Shown here: piece after piece, positions 61,946 to 64,000 of the stretch
Layout: each line of letters opens with the position of its first letter
Position numbering within the stretch: position 1 is the first letter of the stretch
Assembly (NCBI GenBank): GCA_003963305.1
Contig: RXJR01000020.1
Coordinates: 108,256-172,255 of the forward strand
Length of the DNA stretch: 64,000 bases
From: Candidatus Melainabacteria bacterium
GTDB taxonomy: Bacteria; Cyanobacteriota; Vampirovibrionia; Obscuribacterales; Obscuribacteraceae
Direction: 5' to 3'
Program-made: the position numbers and the translations under genes
Notes under the pieces: generated by a model
Seen by the model: the letters and a program-made list of their open reading frames with translations, nothing else
What the model was told of the DNA's origin: nothing
The model's database searches: none

Positions 61946-64000
61946 CTACTGCTGAGCAGCGGTAGGGACAATGGCTGAAGTTTCAGGTGGCGTAGCTCGT
62001 GGCTTGCGCACCGGCGCAGCGCGCAACTCAGTCGCCGTAGTCTCATCCAAAGTATGGTTGAGAGACTTGGCTTTGTGCGATGCGTAAGAAAGAATCGCTT
62101 CAACCTGTCCCAGATAGCTGACAATATATTGAGCTCGATAACCGCGCTGAATAAATGCCTCCAGGCGCAACCAATTCTTGATTGTGTTGTGCAGTGTAGT
62201 CACATCTTTCAGCACCGCTTCAATTGATTCAGGCGAAGATTTGCTGTTGAGCGAATGCATCGATTTCTGAATCGCGTCGATTTGCTGGAGCACATCGTTG
62301 GTGCTGGCCTGGTCTGACATGATGTGTTTTTGCGGATCCTGCAAATAACGATTGACCATCGCCGCAAAGTCATCGACCAGCAATCGGCTGGCGCGCAACG
62401 GCTCAGATTGCGGAGTCAAAAGAGGCTGACGTCGGTATGGACCAACTTTCAACACATTGGACTTCTTATCGTCGAGATGGGCAGCCGCGAACATCGTAGT
62501 GCCGAGCGTTCCCATCTCGCGAGCAGAATCGAGTTGCTCCACCAGACCTGCTGTGTCCAGTTGCCTGATCGAAAGACCGGGATAGACAAGCACGCGGTCA
62601 GCAGTTGACTCTCTCACGTAGCCAGCGGCCGTGGTGAGTTCCTTTGCCGTCGGCACATAAGTCATCGGATTGAGAGTGTCGATCCAACCGTTGGCGACCC
62701 ACGTTTCCCATTCTTGCTGGATCAAATTGGTGCGCATTCTGCGAGGCATCGCATAGACAGCGCAAGAAATGCGCATCTTCGGTCGAGCGGCGCGCAATGT
62801 AGTTGAAACGTCTTTGACAAAGTTATTGACGTTTTGAATCTTCCAGGCTTGCCAAACTTGTCTGGTTTCTTCATCAAGGTGGTCCAGGCTCAGCCCAGTG
62901 TCTTGCTCGAAGCGCTGACGACCGAGCCAGTTGAAGCCCATTTCGCCGCCCTTGCCGTTGAACGGATAACGAATGTAGTCGAGCTGAATGCCATCGACAG
63001 CGTAGTTTTGCGCCACTTCCATGATCAAGTCCTTGATGTATCTCTTAGCATCAGGATTGGATGGATCAAGCCAGAACTCGCTTTGTTTGGGCGGAATCAG
63101 AGAACCTGTTTGCGAAGCAAGTGCCCAGGAAAAATCATGGGTAGACAACACAGGTCCCGGATAATCAGCAGGTTTTCCAACAATCGGATTATGTTTGGTA
63201 TTGCCAACGTTGAACACCCACATCCAGGCATGCAATTCCATGTTGTGGCGACGGGCTTCGAGCAACGCCGCGCCGAGGGGGTCCCAACCGAGTGTGTCGG
63301 GATTCTGAGTAGCCATTTTGCTCGGATACATTACGAATCCGGCGTTGTTGGTTTCAAAATAGACTACGTTGATACCAGCTGCTTTCAATTTGTCGAATAC
63401 AGCCGTCATTCCTTTTGGATTTTTGCAGTTGACGATGGTGCCACGATCCAACCAGACGGAACGAGCTTCTACTGGTCGAACCGGCATCGCCTGTGCGAAT
63501 GCCCGCGAGAAATCAGCACGCGCCTTCTGCAGATATTCATCAGCTTCATAGTAGCGACGCTCGTGATAGGCATCTTTGAATTTCTGAACATGGTCGGTAG
63601 CAGCATCGAGATCTTGCTGAATCACCTTAAAAGGAACTGCCAGATCAGCCTGTTTAGCAGTTTTGATAGTTTCCTCGGTGCGTTTAGTCAGATACTCGAG
63701 CTCTTGCTGGATCGTCTGAAACTCAGCGAAACTGATTTGAACTGCACTTTGCTGGGTGATACCAGGTGACAATTCTTCCAGCGCCAGCTGAAGCAATCGC
63801 GAATTGGCACTGATGTCGCCTTGCAGTCCAGGTGCCCAGGAAAGATAGAGTGCGTTATTCTTCCGCGCCGCGCCGGATCCTAATTTGTTACCTGACGCGT
63901 CAGACCATGTTGCAACCGGCGTCGCACCTTCTTGCAGGGTGATGTCTGCGGAGACACTGCCGATCGGAAACTCTTCGGCATTAACGCCGCTCTTGGACCA
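61946..64000 (-). CDS. GHL10-type glycoside hydrolase, 5' end outside window
   Basis: This frame is open to the window edge, so at least 684 residues are present and the N-terminus is missing. An internal TTG at 63796 should not be taken as the start. The visible beginning has a beta-rich part (SADITLQEGATPVATW), then a coiled helical region. Next is a TIM-barrel of the glycosyl-hydrolase-like 10 (DUF187/YddW) family, with ARSVWLDRGTIVN, HAWMWVFNVG, DGIQLDYIRYPFN and LNPMTYVPT. Such enzymes cleave glycans, probably peptidoglycan or exopolysaccharide, outside the cell. The C-terminus is helical with an Ala/Pro/Thr tail. It is convergent with the gene at 61409. Confidence 0.85.
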   Translation of the reverse strand, partial: WSKSGVNAEEFPIGSVSADITLQEGATPVATWSDASGNKLGSGAARKNNALYLSWAPGLQGDISANSRLLQLALEELSPGITQQSAVQISFAEFQTIQQELEYLTKRTEETIKTAKQADLAVPFKVIQQDLDAATDHVQKFKDAYHERRYYEADEYLQKARADFSRAFAQAMPVRPVEARSVWLDRGTIVNCKNPKGMTAVFDKLKAAGINVVYFETNNAGFVMYPSKMATQNPDTLGWDPLGAALLEARRHNMELHAWMWVFNVGNTKHNPIVGKPADYPGPVLSTHDFSWALASQTGSLIPPKQSEFWLDPSNPDAKRYIKDLIMEVAQNYAVDGIQLDYIRYPFNGKGGEMGFNWLGRQRFEQDTGLSLDHLDEETRQVWQAWKIQNVNNFVKDVSTTLRAARPKMRISCAVYAMPRRMRTNLIQQEWETWVANGWIDTLNPMTYVPTAKELTTAAGYVRESTADRVLVYPGLSIRQLDTAGLVEQLDSAREMGTLGTTMFAAAHLDDKKSNVLKVGPYRRQPLLTPQSEPLRASRLLVDDFAAMVNRYLQDPQKHIMSDQASTNDVLQQIDAIQKSMHSLNSKSSPESIEAVLKDVTTLHNTIKNWLRLEAFIQRGYRAQYIVSYLGQVEAILSYASHKAKSLNHTLDETTATELRAAPVRKPRATPPETSAIVPTAAQQ

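Overview
This is a stretch of bacterial chromosome, roughly half G+C, packed with genes on both strands. It shows no phage, insertion sequence, CRISPR array or rRNA operon. Outer-membrane-type proteins (a MetA-type beta-barrel, a TonB C-terminal domain) and many exported proteins point to a diderm cell. A kinase-less KdpD like that of filamentous cyanobacteria, plus abundant exported TPR, EF-hand and calpain-like proteins, suggests a non-photosynthetic cyanobacterial relative (Vampirovibrionia/Melainabacteria, perhaps Obscuribacterales). That placement is inference and is not shown by a marker gene.

Layout. 0.1-10 kb holds a secreted EF-hand calpain-like protease, a flavin amine oxidase, a class IV aminotransferase, a molybdopterin oxidoreductase, a DUF427 protein, a HEIGH-motif protein and an esterase. 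10-14 kb has tRNA-Val, an overlapping TonB-domain/Fur pair, an RCK-domain membrane protein and a sigma-70 factor. 14-29 kb is a potassium island: a KdpD-like kinase and KdpE, a divergent pair of paralogous secreted proteins, a 26-residue membrane peptide, kdpFABC, a kinase-less KdpD and, further on, an APC permease. 29-34 kb carries small membrane proteins, a tandem universal stress protein and an exported phosphatase. 34-42 kb is mostly metabolic: an oligopeptide ABC ATPase, NAD(P)HX repair, two S66 peptidases, an acyl-CoA dehydrogenase, a prenyl diphosphate synthase and a DUF212 protein. 42-46 kb holds a tandem ribbon-helix-helix-like protein with elaborate untranslated regions, a coiled-coil membrane protein and a P450. 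46-64 kb is dominated by exported or membrane proteins: a sialate O-acetylesterase, a HEIGH protein, an exported TPR-CHAT protein, a duplicated CPBP protease, a TPR/EF-hand protein and a glycosidase cut by the window end.

How the genes may work together. An 11-bp-period direct repeat (TCAAGA-N5-TCAAGA and variants) lies upstream of the kdpDE-like operon, upstream of kdpFABC and, three times, between a lone receiver-domain gene and the APC permease. This is what a KdpE (OmpR/PhoB family) regulon would look like, and it ties the permease to potassium. Potassium sensing seems split between a kinase-less KdpD and a separate kinase, both with DUF4118 and GAF parts.

Other observations that stand out: an S66 peptidase paralogue that has lost its whole catalytic triad, coupled to an intact one; a regulator mRNA whose 3' UTR is perfectly complementary to a Shine-Dalgarno tract in its leader; and decayed tandem repeats that repeatedly fall on or beside stop codons.
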